A stretch of 64,000 nucleotides of DNA from Mactra quadrangularis (GCA_025267735.1 CM046309.1:57914319-57978318); one strand, 5' to 3'. Counted from the first letter of the stretch, positions 1-10,104 are shown. Program-made: numbers and translations. Notes: generated by a model not told the origin, from the sequence alone.

Positions 1-88
1 GTTTATGTTTTTATGAATAGTGAGTATGACAGTTTTGTTGTGAGTATTTAAATCAGTGGGGGCAGAGTTAATGTATTACCACTGACAA
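1..88. mobile_element. MITE family A, right part, cut by window edge
   Basis: tgagtatttaaatcagtggg followed by agttaatgtattaccactgaca is the right inverted repeat of a family with complete copies at 14552, 16094, 44018 and 62752. The left half lies outside the window. Confidence 0.6.
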
Positions 89-382
89 ATGAATAATAGC
101 AACTGGTCTAATCTCTTCCAAGTAAAATTCAAAAGGATTCAGTAGTAGTTGGATTTATCTTATAATTGTTCACTAAACAAAATCTTAACTATCAGCTGTA
201 ACTTTAGTATTTTGTGGTTTTGTCATCTCAAGGACTCTGTCAGTCTGTGCCAATAGAATTCATAACAGACATGCCGTCAGAACCACCTGTAGCTGGATAA
301 ATCAAGTACTTGATATTTCGATTGTAAGTTAATACAGTTGAAGCTGAGAGTACTGCCTAGCATGGAACTGACAAGACTGTGC

Positions 383-591
383 AGGGGCGGGTCCAGGATT
401 TTTTTCTAGGGGGGGGGGTCCAAACTTTTTTTAGGGGGGGGGGGGGGTCAGTTTGAGAGCAGGAGAAATGGCTTCTTGCTACTCAAAAATGGCTTACATT
501 AAAGAAACAACACTCATTGACGGGTACATTTTAAAATTTTAGAAGGGGTCTGGACCCCCCTGAACCCCCCCCCAGCTGGATCCGCCTATGG
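383..591. mobile_element. Short inverted-repeat element, GGATCCGCC type
   Basis: Left end aggggcgggtccaggatt, right end agctggatccgcctatgg, mutually complementary over about 15 bp, with G- and C-rich homopolymer runs just inside. A related right end (tggatccgcctatgaactg) occurs at 58005-58024. Confidence 0.55.
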
Positions 592-1680
592 TTTTCTCAA
601 CTGTCCAGTTTTCTCAAGGTGACATATAACTTAAGCAGTATTTTATGAACCTACCATTTTGTGCAGATTTCTCAACTTACTGCTATTCTCAGTGCGCAAA
701 ATTCTCGGCTTTTACTGTTTATATCTAAATATAACTTGTCCAACAATGAAGCTACAACCTACATGCATAAACTATAGAATTTTCCTCATTTTTGCCTAGT
801 TTGTAACATTACAAATCTGTTATAAACATGCCACATGCATTTTGTAAACACACAAAAATATACCATTATTTATTCAACCTGCTGTCAGATAAGAATTTGT
901 TTACCTTTAGAGCAAAACATTGAAACTTGATATTCATTATAGCTGGTTCGTTTAGAGGAAATAATGTTATCGGTGATAAACATGATAAAATGTCTCCTGT
1001 GCAATTTTCATACTTTTCAGCTATTTATTATGATATTGCATCGTTATAAACATTGTTACTATGTGCATTATCATTTTTCATGAGTTGGCGCCAAACTAGT
1101 CTACATCCTTTTTTATTTACATGAGGTTAGACTAGTTTTGCGACGACCCATCTATTTATATTGCTATTAAGTGTCTATGCAAAACAAGTGTAATGTTTAT
1201 TTAGGTTTAAGACAAAAATAAATTTAGTTTGTTTTGGTTTTACGGTGCACCAACACAGGAAGATCATATTGCACAAAAATAAATTTAGCTAACTTGCATT
1301 TAGTCTACCTATTAAATATTCCTTCAATGAGTTTTTGTAGTGCATGTATTGTGAATGTTAAGTAGTTTATGAAGGAAATAAAAAGGTAAAAAAACAAAGT
1401 ATGAAGTTTTATGTTACATGAGGTATTCATTGAAAATTTAATTGCTGAATTTGCTGTTTCACTATAGCATGTTTCTTTAAACTTCAGTGTCTGGTATTCA
1501 ATCAAGGGATAGTGGGTTTGAAGTGGGGCTTTAAGATCTAGAGGTCCCAGGTTTGAACCCCATAAGGGTTGTTTCACTCCACACATATGTAAATGAGTAT
1601 TGTGAGTGGTCACCTGCTTGAAGGTCAATTCAATGATCCAGGGGTTTTACAAAATGGTAGTCAGCTGTAGAGTCGTCTCA
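592..1680. other. Non-coding stretch with a hairpin and a tRNA-like SINE piece
   Basis: No coding exon seen. It holds a hairpin at 1090-1142 (family B below). At about 1500-1625 is a tRNA-derived segment with a B-box-like ggtttgaacccc, resembling the SINE heads elsewhere. The rest is AT-rich unique sequence. Confidence 0.4.
1088..1150. repeat. Hairpin family B (AAACTAGTCTACATC), copy 1
   Basis: ccaaactagtctacatcc pairs with gaggttagactagttttg around an AT-rich loop. Related hairpins lie at 19792, 43840 and 59646, all with a nearby GGTCAGTGCAAAAC or its complement. Confidence 0.5.
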
Positions 1681-2335
1681 GTGGGCCATATTGCCAGTCT
1701 CTCCTTGGGCCATATTGTCAGTCTCTCCTGGGGCCATATTTCCAGTCTCTCCTGGGGCCATATTGCCAGTCTCTCCTGGGGCCATATTGCCAGTCTCTCC
1801 TGGGGCCATATTTCCAGTCTCTCCTGGGGCCATATTTCCAGTCTCTCCTGGGGCCATATTGCCAGTCTCTCCTGGGGCCATATTGCAAGTCTCTCCTGGG
1901 GCCATATTGCCAGTCTCTCCTGGGGCCATATTGCCAGTCTCTCCTGGGGCCATATTTCCAGTCTCTCCTTGGGCCATATTTCCAGTCTCTCCTGGGGCCA
2001 TATTGCCAGTCTCTCCTTGGGCCATATTTCCAGTCTCTCCTGGAGCCATATTGCCAGTCTCTCCTGGGGCCATATTGCCAGTCTCTCCTGGGGCCATATT
2101 GCCAGTCTCTCCTGGGGCCATATTGTCAGTCTCTCCTGGGGCCATAATTGCCAGTCTCTCCTAGGGCCATATTGCCAGTCTCTCCTGGGGCCATATTGCC
2201 AGTCTCTCCTGGGGCCATATTGCCAGTCTCTCCTGGGGCCATATTGCCAGTCTCACCTGGGGCCATATTGCCAGTCTCTCCTGGGGGCCATATTGCCAGT
2301 CTCTCCTGGGGGCCATATAGCCAGTCTCTCCTGGT
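1681..2335. repeat. 24-bp minisatellite, about 27 units
   Basis: Tandem units of gccatattgccagtctctcc plus tggg, with mostly single-base variants (gcc/tcc, cttggg/ctgggg). Because 24 is divisible by three, several frames on both strands stay open and give octapeptide repeats (SLSWGHIA, MAPGETGN). I see no splice sites or non-repeat coding flank, so it is annotated as a repeat. Confidence 0.95.
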
Positions 2336-2340
2336 GGTGT

Positions 2341-3371
2341 CTTTAACAGGTTTGAAGAATGTTACCCAATGTTTGGTCATCCTCACCACATTTGCATGTA
2401 GCAATCAGTGTAGATAGTGACTTATTGTTGTGCAATTTCAATGTTGGTTCATTATTAACCACATGTTATTTAAAAAGGTTACATCCTGAATTCCATCTGT
2501 AATCATACAAAGATATTTACTAATATCTTAATTATTATGAACATATGTGGGAGCTAGAGGAAGGGACCAGGAAGAAGGAAATTAAAAGCTCTGTAACATT
2601 CGTCCATTCAAAACTTGTTTTTTATATTTTTCTCTATCGAATTAAGTAGATAATGTTAAGTTATAACCTCTCATTTGATAGGAGTTTATTTTAGCCTTCC
2701 TTGATTTTAAATAATGACATAATAATAATAATGTTTATTAGACCTTATTTGGACCTCCAATTTATGTTTTTTTTCATTTGGTAAAAACAATGTACTATTT
2801 ATTGCTGAAAAGCACCAAACATGGACTAAATGATGTTATTCTTTGAACACATATTTTCATTGTTTATGTGGTAAAAGTTGTTTGCACTTCAGGAAAAAAC
2901 CCAAAACATTTGAATTCCGGATATAGTCAATCAGCACATGTAGTTGATATGTTAATTGGTTACATAATTGTTTCTCATTGTAAAATATCAAGCTTCCTTC
3001 TATGATGTAAAACTATGATAGCATATTGTAGTTTAATCATTTTGAAGCTGGCGAAAACACTGTTTAGTTCCGTGACAATTAGATTGGACAGTTATTAGAA
3101 ATACTTAATTCATCTTATGTAATAATGCGCATTTTATGATGATGAAGTGAATGAAATATTTCTCATAGCTATGTTACTTCTAATTGCTACTCAATGGTTG
3201 GCTTCAAGGCTATAGTAAGTGCATTTTAGAGGAAGTTACAACAGTCTTAAGTGGGCAACCTTTGTACTGGACCGTCTCTTTTGTGCCACTCACTCGCAGC
3301 ACTAAACATACATATTTTAATAAACTAAATGTAGTTGAAAAATAATTTTTTTTTAAAATGGGTAATAGTTT
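2341..3371. other. AT-rich non-coding stretch
   Basis: No gene seen. 2800-2945 resembles 19165-19300 and 41925-42055 (attgctgaaaagcac ... aaacccaaa ... ccggatatagtc), a diffuse interspersed repeat of about 140 bp. Confidence 0.4.
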
Positions 3372-4983
3372 GCGGCTAAAACAAGGTATTCGGGCAAAAG
3401 GGTCTTTTTTAATGTTATATGTTATTTTTTGAAAAAGTAAACCCACCAATAAACCAACTAGATGTTCTCTGTATAAAAATATAAGATGTTTTGATGTCCA
3501 GAAAATTTCATTAGTCTATCTTTTAAGATCACTGAGAAATGTTAGAATATGCACTCCAAAAATGGCCTTTTTTTGGCGTTATGCAGTCCCACTTAAAAAA
3601 CTTTAAACTTTACAATGGTATAAAATGTTAACACATATTTGTCTGACACACATATTAACTTCCATTTTGGATGACAACCTTTCCATAAATTTTGGCGAAA
3701 ACAGAACGGAAATCTACCAAGATTTGGCCAAGTTACAGCTATTTTGCTGATCAAGGGGAATTTCACTGAGTTCTTAAATTGAGAGATAGGTGGTATGTTA
3801 TATCACAAAAGTAACAACAAGATTAACTTGAATTCATCATAAATATGCATCATTCAATGCAAGATGAAGTTATGTTCAAGAAAAACACTAAAATTTACAA
3901 AAGGGTTTTAAGAATTTGTCAGGCAACTAGATTTTCCAAACATTTTTTTCATAAAAAAATCTGTAGTGTCCGTAACCACCAAAACTTCATTGGATGCACA
4001 CACTGTTATTATTCATGAGAGAAGTCATTATCATGCCTTTTTATATTGGTATAGAGTCCTTTCATTAATGTACAAAATATAAAACCCTTACATTAGCATG
4101 TTATTGTTTTAGACAGCTTTGAAGATGGTTACGGACACTACAAAGCCCTTGAAAAATTGCAATTTAAACAATCACATTTTTATATCTCATATGTTCTTTA
4201 AATATAAAAAGATAATTTCAAGAAAATATGAAGACTTATTGCATTAGACATTCAATCAATGATTTACATCAATATTTATGCTGCAATCTTTAGTATGATA
4301 AAATATTGTATCATCCCATGTACATGCCTAAATCAAGCATTTTTCACTATCCTGCAAGTCTATCAACAATGCAACATGAAACAAAGAATGGTTAAATTAT
4401 AACATTTAAGTCCAAGCTAAATAACTAAGCTATGAGATAATGGAAAGAAAAACTGTCTCCAGATGATCAAGATATGTTTTAGCCCTTTTATATGATAACC
4501 TATACACAGAGTAGTGTCCGTAACCATTTTACTCTATTTCTATTGCAACATTTTCAAGTATGTTATTTAAGTGACCAATTCAAACATTCTTGTTAAAGCA
4601 AATTTGGGAATGATTTTACGTTAGAATGCACAAAAATATCTTGCTCTATGTCTATAAATGATGTCTAGTATAGGTGTTCAGGATTTTCATCAGAATTAAA
4701 TCAAATATGGCTGTAAAATCTATTGAAAACTAAACTCAAAGAATCTGAATTTTGTATCATTTTAAAAGTAAACACCTTAATGCTAAAACAGAAGTGATAT
4801 CTTAGCTTAAGTTGTCAAAGTTTCTTTAAAAATGAAAAGTTGAATATATATCTATATGGGTTACGGACACTACGCAATTTAAAGACGAGTACTTCAGTAC
4901 CTTAAAATGGCTAAAATGTGTTCAACACACAAATTTATTATACCGGTAATAATAATTATTTTAATAATAATAATGATAATAAT

Positions 4984-5183
4984 GGACCCCCATCCAAGCT
5001 TTAGTGCAGGATGGTGGGCATTATTTGAGTAAAGCCGGAGGCTGAGCATGTACAGAGCATTCCATATTGCTGTAATCATAAACATCGCAAGTTTAACGGA
5101 TTTTAAATTACCCGCCGTATATTCGCACATGCGCATTACGGTCATGTAACAACTACCGGAAGTAGCCCGTGCGAATCACTTTT
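4984..5183. repeat. DIRS inverted terminal repeat at low-coordinate (3') end
   Basis: From about 5047 to 5183 it is the reverse complement of 9717-9850 with almost no mismatch, sharing TATTCGCACATGCGCATTAC. The outer 4984-5046 (ggacccccatccaagc ... ggaggctgag) is unique to this end and is copied in complement in the internal region at 5274. Confidence 0.93.
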
Positions 5184-5273
5184 TAAAGCATTATATTTTG
5201 TTGTCAACATAAACAACAAAGGGAGGGTTAATAAAAAATTTTGTAAGATAAATGTAAATCTCAGGGCAGGGTT

Positions 5274-5387
5274 TGTACATGCTCAGCCTCCGGCTTTACT
5301 CAAATAATGCCCACCATCCTGCACTAAAGCTTGGATGGGGGTCCATTATTTTTCATAAAGCCTCTCGGCTTCACATGTACAGAGCAT
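5274..5387. repeat. DIRS internal complementary region
   Basis: 114 bp lying 70 bp past the recombinase stop. Its first part is the complement of the outer left terminus (tgctcagcctccggctttac ... ggatgggggtcc). Its second part is the complement of the outer right terminus (cataaagcctctcggcttca). The two parts meet at attatt, giving the end-to-end junction that templates circular DNA in the DIRS replication model. Confidence 0.93.
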
Positions 5388-5455
5388 CTTTAAAGACAAC
5401 AAAATATATCATCAAACAAAAAATAAGAATAATTTATGAACTACATTTATTTTAT

Positions 5456-6496
5456 CTAAATATCGAAAACAGCATTAGTAAATGAAATATTTCTTTCATA
5501 ATTTCTACAGTAGAATTTTCTAAAGTTTTTATCCGATTTCCAGTTAGCTTGATCAATTATATTTTTCAAAGAACATCCCTTGCCATACGCAGCAGATGCA
5601 GATGCCCCTCTAAATGAGTGTGCTTTATATATAGTATTATCTATGCCAGATAATTCAAGAACTGTCTTAAGCCATCTGGCTAAAGTACATGTAGTAACTT
5701 CTTTATATGATACATAGCTAATAAACACTTTTTTACTTAATCTAAGAGAAGAAGTTTTCTTTATATAATAAAGAAGTGTATGCATAGCACAAATATTCTC
5801 ATTCTTAAAGTGTTCAATCTTTAGAGAATAACTTTGTCCTGCTTTGGAAGTCTTCAAGATATTATCAAACGTAAACACAACTGCTTGTTGTTCTAAGAAC
5901 ATATTGTTTAAGTCTAGTGCACACAAAGTCTGAGCTCTAGGAGCTGTAGCTAGTGCTACTAAAGCTAAAGTCTTAAGAGTTAATAACTTTAGAGTCAACT
6001 TATACAAAGGCACGAGACTTTCTAAGTACTTTAACACTACAGAAACATCCCACATTAACACATATTTAGGTTTAGGTGTTTTATGGTAGAAAATGCTTTT
6101 CATGATCCTTTGAATCATATCACACTTTTGACACCAAGAGTTTCCCAGTAAAGTTAAAGTTTGTATAAGAACAGATTTATGTGTATTTATGGTAGAATAT
6201 GACTTACCAGCTCTGAATAAATAGAATAAAAAGTTCACTACTACCGTTTCAGTTGAGTAAAATGGACTGGTACCCCTGATATCATTCCAAACACACCATT
6301 TTGACCATGCACTATTGTACTGTTTGATGGTTCCTTTTGACCATGAATCACATATAAACTCTGCAATCTTCTTCGGAATTCCTCTACTTTGAAACGATTT
6401 CCTGATAGTATTACACCAGTCATCTTTAGTTTTCTGGATAAAGGATGATTGTTTCCATTGTGTGGTAGTACGAGAAGGTCTGAGTGTCTTGGTAAC
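5456..6496 (-). CDS. DIRS tyrosine recombinase frame overlapping ORF2
   Basis: The frame is open from just after a stop at 6497-6499 down to TAG at 5456-5458. It overlaps ORF2 by about 256 nt in the -1 frame. The overlap encodes a plausible N-terminal DNA-binding part (IAEFICDSWSKGTIKQYNSA, then FYSTETVVNFLFYLF). It has no ATG, so the first Met-like codon there is a GTG at 6238. The catalytic part has Arg in APRAQTL, HSFRGAS (H-x-x-R), a Trp in ANWKS and the nucleophile Tyr in KFYCRNY, the R-H-R-W-Y set of tyrosine recombinases. It cuts and rejoins the circular DNA copy during integration (family knowledge). Translation probably needs a frameshift or internal entry. Confidence 0.9.
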   Translation of the reverse strand, partial: VTKTLRPSRTTTQWKQSSFIQKTKDDWCNTIRKSFQSRGIPKKIAEFICDSWSKGTIKQYNSAWSKWCVWNDIRGTSPFYSTETVVVNFLFYLFRAGKSYSTINTHKSVLIQTLTLLGNSWCQKCDMIQRIMKSIFYHKTPKPKYVLMWDVSVVLKYLESLVPLYKLTLKLLTLKTLALVALATAPRAQTLCALDLNNMFLEQQAVVFTFDNILKTSKAGQSYSLKIEHFKNENICAMHTLLYYIKKTSSLRLSKKVFISYVSYKEVTTCTLARWLKTVLELSGIDNTIYKAHSFRGASASAAYGKGCSLKNIIDQANWKSDKNFRKFYCRNYERNISFTNAVFDI

Positions 6497-8280
6497 CTAA
6501 TTGGAAAATCAGATAGAGCATCTATAAGTAATGGAAACCAACTTTGGGTAAACCAATGAGGAACAACTACTAAAGCCTTATCAACTTCATCTGAAATTAT
6601 TTTGTTCACTACCTTGCCAATCATGTTAAATGGGGGAAAGATATAAGGTATTAGATCACTCCATGACATAGCGAAGGCATTTACCGCCATAGCCCCAGGT
6701 TCAGGGAACCAAGACACAAAATTAGGTAAACGTTTATTTAGTCTTGAGGCAAAAAGATCAATATCAGGCATAAAGGTCTGTTTGCATAACCTATGAAAAA
6801 TATCCATTTTTATCATCCATTCAGTGGAGTCAGAAAAATTTCTGGAATAAAAGTCAGCAGAGTTTAATCTCCCAGGAACATGAACAGCAGAAATATAAAT
6901 ATTTCTTTCTAGACACCATTGCCAAATTGATTTTGCTAAATCATCTAATAATATAGACTCCATCCCACCAAAATTATTGACATATGCTATGGCGGTAGTG
7001 TTATCAGATTGAACTTGTAAATGAACATCATGATAATCTGCAAACAAGGCTTGTAAAGAATAAAATATAGCAAGAAGCTCAAGGTAATTAATACTATTTT
7101 GAGACTCTTTTGGCTTCCATCTACCATTACAGTGTTTTTCATTATCCAAATCTATACCTCCATATCCTTGAAAGGATGCATCGGTGCGAAAACGTCTAGA
7201 TATTGGGGGAGGTCTTATTCTTTTACCATTTTTTATTCTAACATTATTCAACCACCAATGAAGTTCCTCTCTGCCGGGTTCAGACAACACAGCTTTATTA
7301 TCAAAATTCATATCTGTGGTTAACCCACAAATCTTATCTCTTTCTAGTGCTCTATAGTGCAATGGAGCTTCCAAAATAGCATAGAAACTACTAATAATTA
7401 ACCCTATAAAAGATGCCAATTCCCTTACTATAACATTTTTATCATTTAATAGTCTTTTAGCTTTATTAATAATCTTTTCCACCTTTTCTTGAGTTAAGAA
7501 AACTTTAAATTGAACAGTATCAATTATATGTCCGAAGAAAATCAGCCTCTGACAAGGAATTAAAACAGATTTATTTTTGTTAATAGTAAATCCAAGGCTT
7601 TGCAATGTTTCTAATATTAAGATGTTATTGTTCTGACAAGCTAGTTTTGATTGATTCATATTTATAGAGTCATCTATATAGTAAGATGAACGTATGCTTA
7701 TTTGTCTGAACCAGGCAAAAATAGGTTTCATTATCTTTGTAAATACAAAGGGTGAACTTTTCAATCCAAAAGGAAGGCATACAAATGCATATAAAACATA
7801 ATTCCATGAGAATTTTAGGTACTTCCAGTGATCATAATGTATAGGAATAGAGAAATATGCATCAGATAAATCTATCTTAGTCATATAATCATTTTGTTTT
7901 AATAAGTCTAAAACAACATTGAAAGTTTCCTGTTTGAAATGATTATACTTAACAAATTCATTTAAGTATTTTAAATTTATAACAGGTCTATATTTATTAT
8001 TTGGTTTTGGTACTATAAAAATGGTTGACAAAAATTGTCTTTCTTCATTGACAGTTTCAATAATTGCACCTTTGTTTAATAGTTCTTTAACTTCAGAATT
8101 AACAATTTCTTTTTGTTCATTACTAAATGGAATTTCTCTAGGAATTATATTTTGAAAAGGTTGTTTTTCAAACTCAATCTTATAGCCTGAAATAGCTTCC
8201 AAGATCCAAGGATCTGTGGTAAATTGTCTCCATTTATCTATACAATATTTCGTCTTACCTACAGAACTTACCAAATTCAT
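6241..8280 (-). CDS. DIRS ORF2: reverse transcriptase, RNase H, Dam-like methyltransferase domain
   Basis: 679 residues, start ATG at 8280 overlapping the ORF1 stop. RT spans about residues 50-260: motif A MTKIDLSDAYFSIPIH (132-147), the LPFGLKSSPFVF block (169-180) and catalytic YIDDS (201-205). RNase H spans about 362-485, with the acidic set D367 (TDAS), E401 (NYLEL), D426 (QSDN) and D476 (SADFYSR). From about 505 there is a DIDLFASRLNKRLPNFVSW ... FPPF ... VVVPHW region that matches the Dam-like N6-adenine methyltransferase domain known after RNase H in many animal DIRS elements. FPPF sits where NPPY is expected, so methylation activity is uncertain. No stop or frameshift interrupts it. 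Confidence 0.95.
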   Translation of the reverse strand: MNLVSSVGKTKYCIDKWRQFTTDPWILEAISGYKIEFEKQPFQNIIPREIPFSNEQKEIVNSEVKELLNKGAIIETVNEERQFLSTIFIVPKPNNKYRPVINLKYLNEFVKYNHFKQETFNVVLDLLKQNDYMTKIDLSDAYFSIPIHYDHWKYLKFSWNYVLYAFVCLPFGLKSSPFVFTKIMKPIFAWFRQISIRSSYYIDDSINMNQSKLACQNNNILILETLQSLGFTINKNKSVLIPCQRLIFFGHIIDTVQFKVFLTQEKVEKIINKAKRLLNDKNVIVRELASFIGLIISSFYAILEAPLHYRALERDKICGLTTDMNFDNKAVLSEPGREELHWWLNNVRIKNGKRIRPPPISRRFRTDASFQGYGGIDLDNEKHCNGRWKPKESQNSINYLELLAIFYSLQALFADYHDVHLQVQSDNTTAIAYVNNFGGMESILLDDLAKSIWQWCLERNIYISAVHVPGRLNSADFYSRNFSDSTEWMIKMDIFHRLCKQTFMPDIDLFASRLNKRLPNFVSWFPEPGAMAVNAFAMSWSDLIPYIFPPFNMIGKVVNKIISDEVDKALVVVPHWFTQSWFPLLIDALSDFPIRLPRHSDLLVLPHNGNNHPLSRKLKMTGVILSGNRFKVEEFRRRLQSLYVIHGQKEPSNSTIVHGQNGVFGMISGVPVHFTQLKR

Positions 8281-9623
8281 TACACATCTTCGTTTGGGTC
8301 ACGTCCAGTGTCAGAGGTTACAGTTGCTGTAGCACGTTTTTTGTGCAACTTAGATTTTCCAACTGAAGCAGTATTGCTTCTATAGTAATTACCTCTCATA
8401 GGATATGGTTGCTGACGAGAACCTTGTTGATAATAACTGCCACCATGATAATTATATCCAGTATTTCCATACCCCTGACGACCACGATAACGTCCTCTTG
8501 ATCTCATTGCACCCCTGGTGTTATAATTCTGATAGTTTTCTTTTCCTAGGAATGATATGTTTTCACATGACTTCACTTCCTTTGTAATTTCATCACCAAA
8601 GAGTTTTGATGTAATAGGTATAGACATGTTACATAGAGGACTGTATTTCTTCTTCAAGTATGGTCTAATAAGATATCGCCTACGTAGGCTAATATTGTAT
8701 TGAATCTGACCTAGGCCAGTAATTAAGTCAGAGAATATTGTTTTTGTATCACTGTTCAAGGTCTTATTTTTCTTCAAAATATCAATCAACTTAATAATTG
8801 GAACAAAACTTGTACTGACTAGGTTTTGTATATCAACCATTGACTTGTCTTGTAAATGGCCTTTTTTGTCCATAAATCTCCACACTTCTTGGTTAACAAG
8901 TGGTGGGGTGGCCATATCACAATTTGACGGCACTGAATATCTACTAAAAAGGTTTTCTGTGTCACATTGTACAGTGCAAGCTGTATTTATTAACTTAGAA
9001 AGGGATTCACTAATAGCCTCACCCCTCTCTGGAGCTTTTATCTTAGGCAGATCCCAAGAAGAACATGTATCTTCTTCCTCATTTACAGAATTATTGTCAA
9101 AAACACAGTCAAAGTCTTTATTTAAGTCCCTAGGGCCTTTACAATTGGATATTTCTTCACTATCTGATAAATCAGAAGTATTAAATTGTACTCTAATATT
9201 AGATCTATTGTATTCATCCGAATTATCATACACTTCACCATAGTCTTCATAGGGTAAATTGTTGTTGATATCATGTAATCTTTGATTGGGTGTAATACCC
9301 AGAGCAGTCCTAAGACTCTCTATATCATCTTTAGATAGTTTGGAAAAATCTAGAACATTTACTGGGTCCGAAGAACCAGGATTAGGAGGGGGGTCCGAAG
9401 CACCACCCTTTAATACATCCGAAGATGATTTCTTACCTTTGGGATTACTATTTTTCTTAATTTTAGTAACGACAGACTTCACTTTTTTGTGCTTAGTTTT
9501 GTCCGAGGACGACGTGGCGCGGGGCCGTTTGTTATTCACCTCAATGTCAGAAAAGCCCTCGAATTCCGAAGAACTATCGGAGGCGTGAAGTTCTAGAGTA
9601 TCCTCCTTAGACATACTATTCAT
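8280..9623 (-). CDS. DIRS ORF1, Gag-like protein
   Basis: 447 residues from an ATG at 9623 to a TAA at 8280-8282. The N-terminal third is acidic/Ser-rich with a basic nuclear-localisation-like patch (KKVKSVVTKIKKN, residues 45-60). The middle (about 190-340) is helical, with KLIDILKKNKTL and RRRYLIRPYLKKKY. The C-terminus is RG/RGG-, Tyr- and Gln-rich (RSRGRYRGRQGYG), suiting nucleic-acid binding. No CCHC zinc knuckle is seen. The position first in the element and this layout support a Gag-like role. The stop overlaps the next start as TAATG. Confidence 0.85.
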   Translation of the reverse strand: MNSMSKEDTLELHASDSSSEFEGFSDIEVNNKRPRATSSSDKTKHKKVKSVVTKIKKNSNPKGKKSSSDVLKGGASDPPPNPGSSDPVNVLDFSKLSKDDIESLRTALGITPNQRLHDINNNLPYEDYGEVYDNSDEYNRSNIRVQFNTSDLSDSEEISNCKGPRDLNKDFDCVFDNNSVNEEEDTCSSWDLPKIKAPERGEAISESLSKLINTACTVQCDTENLFSRYSVPSNCDMATPPLVNQEVWRFMDKKGHLQDKSMVDIQNLVSTSFVPIIKLIDILKKNKTLNSDTKTIFSDLITGLGQIQYNISLRRRYLIRPYLKKKYSPLCNMSIPITSKLFGDEITKEVKSCENISFLGKENYQNYNTRGAMRSRGRYRGRQGYGNTGYNYHGGSYYQQGSRQQPYPMRGNYYRSNTASVGKSKLHKKRATATVTSDTGRDPNEDV

Positions 9624-9716
9624 TTAATAATAGAATAGATAATTAAAACAGCGATATAAATCGAAAACTCACCAAGTTTATTGAATGCGATGTTCACAAC
9701 ACGCCGCAAAATGGAA

Positions 9717-9790
9717 AAGTGATTCGCACGGGCTACTTCCGGTAGTTGTTACATGACCGTAATGCGCATGTGCGAATATACGGCGGGTAA
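9717..9790 (-). promoter_or_regulatory. Possible TATA-less promoter in DIRS terminal repeat
   Basis: Within the repeat upstream of Gag, the minus strand reads TCGCACATGCGCATTACGG, close to the NRF1 palindrome (TGCGCATGCGCA). It also has ACCGGAAGTAGCC, a canonical ETS/GABP core. Both are typical of broadly expressed TATA-less animal promoters. No TATA box lies nearby. The motifs are seen; the promoter role is inference. Confidence 0.4.
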
Positions 9791-9877
9791 TTTAAAATCC
9801 GTTAAACTTGCGATGTTTATGATTACAGCAATATGGAATGCTCTGTACATGTGAAGCCGAGAGGCTTTATGAAAAAT
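9717..9877. repeat. DIRS inverted terminal repeat at high-coordinate (5') end
   Basis: Reverse complement of the left repeat over about 135 bp. The unique outer tail 9851-9877 (gtgaagccgagaggctttat) is copied in complement at 5353-5375. This repeat precedes Gag and so carries the presumed promoter. Confidence 0.93.
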
Positions 9878-10104
9878 AATAATAGTATTAACAATAATGA
9901 TAATAATGATAATAACAGACACTAGCATAAACTTCTTTTGAAATGTTTAAGCCACTAAAAACTAATTTGCAACTGGACATGTATTAATCATGTGCCGCCC
10001 ACAGACAGCACGCTTGACTATTCGGGATGCTTTAACTGCAAACAAAAATATATTAAATAACATACATTTATAAGTAGCAAGAGGGAATAATTGTGTAACA
10101 AATG

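Larger units (their letters stand above)
4981..9880 (-). mobile_element. Complete DIRS-type tyrosine-recombinase retrotransposon
   Basis: About 4.9 kb, transcribed on the minus strand. All DIRS hallmarks are visible. There is a Gag-like ORF, an RT-RNase H ORF with a Dam-like tail, and a tyrosine recombinase frame. There are inverted termini that share about 135 bp, and an internal complementary region (5274-5387) that joins the complements of both outer ends. There are no LTRs, integrase or target-site duplication. DIRS elements integrate a DNA circle by recombination (family knowledge). All three frames are open over their full length, so insertion looks recent. The flanks are AAT-rich on both sides. 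Confidence 0.95.

Noticed and set aside
1681..2335. CRISPR-like array
   Set aside because: Units are contiguous with no unique spacers, and the context is an animal genome.
1606..2404. Long open frames with octapeptide repeats on both strands
   Set aside because: They follow from a 24-bp tandem unit; no splice sites, no non-repeat coding flank, and opposite frames are equally open.
7099..7323. Plus-strand ORF opposite RNase H
   Set aside because: Antisense shadow of the DIRS ORF2.
8845..9588. Plus-strand ORFs opposite Gag
   Set aside because: Shadows of the minus-strand Gag-like ORF with no family match.
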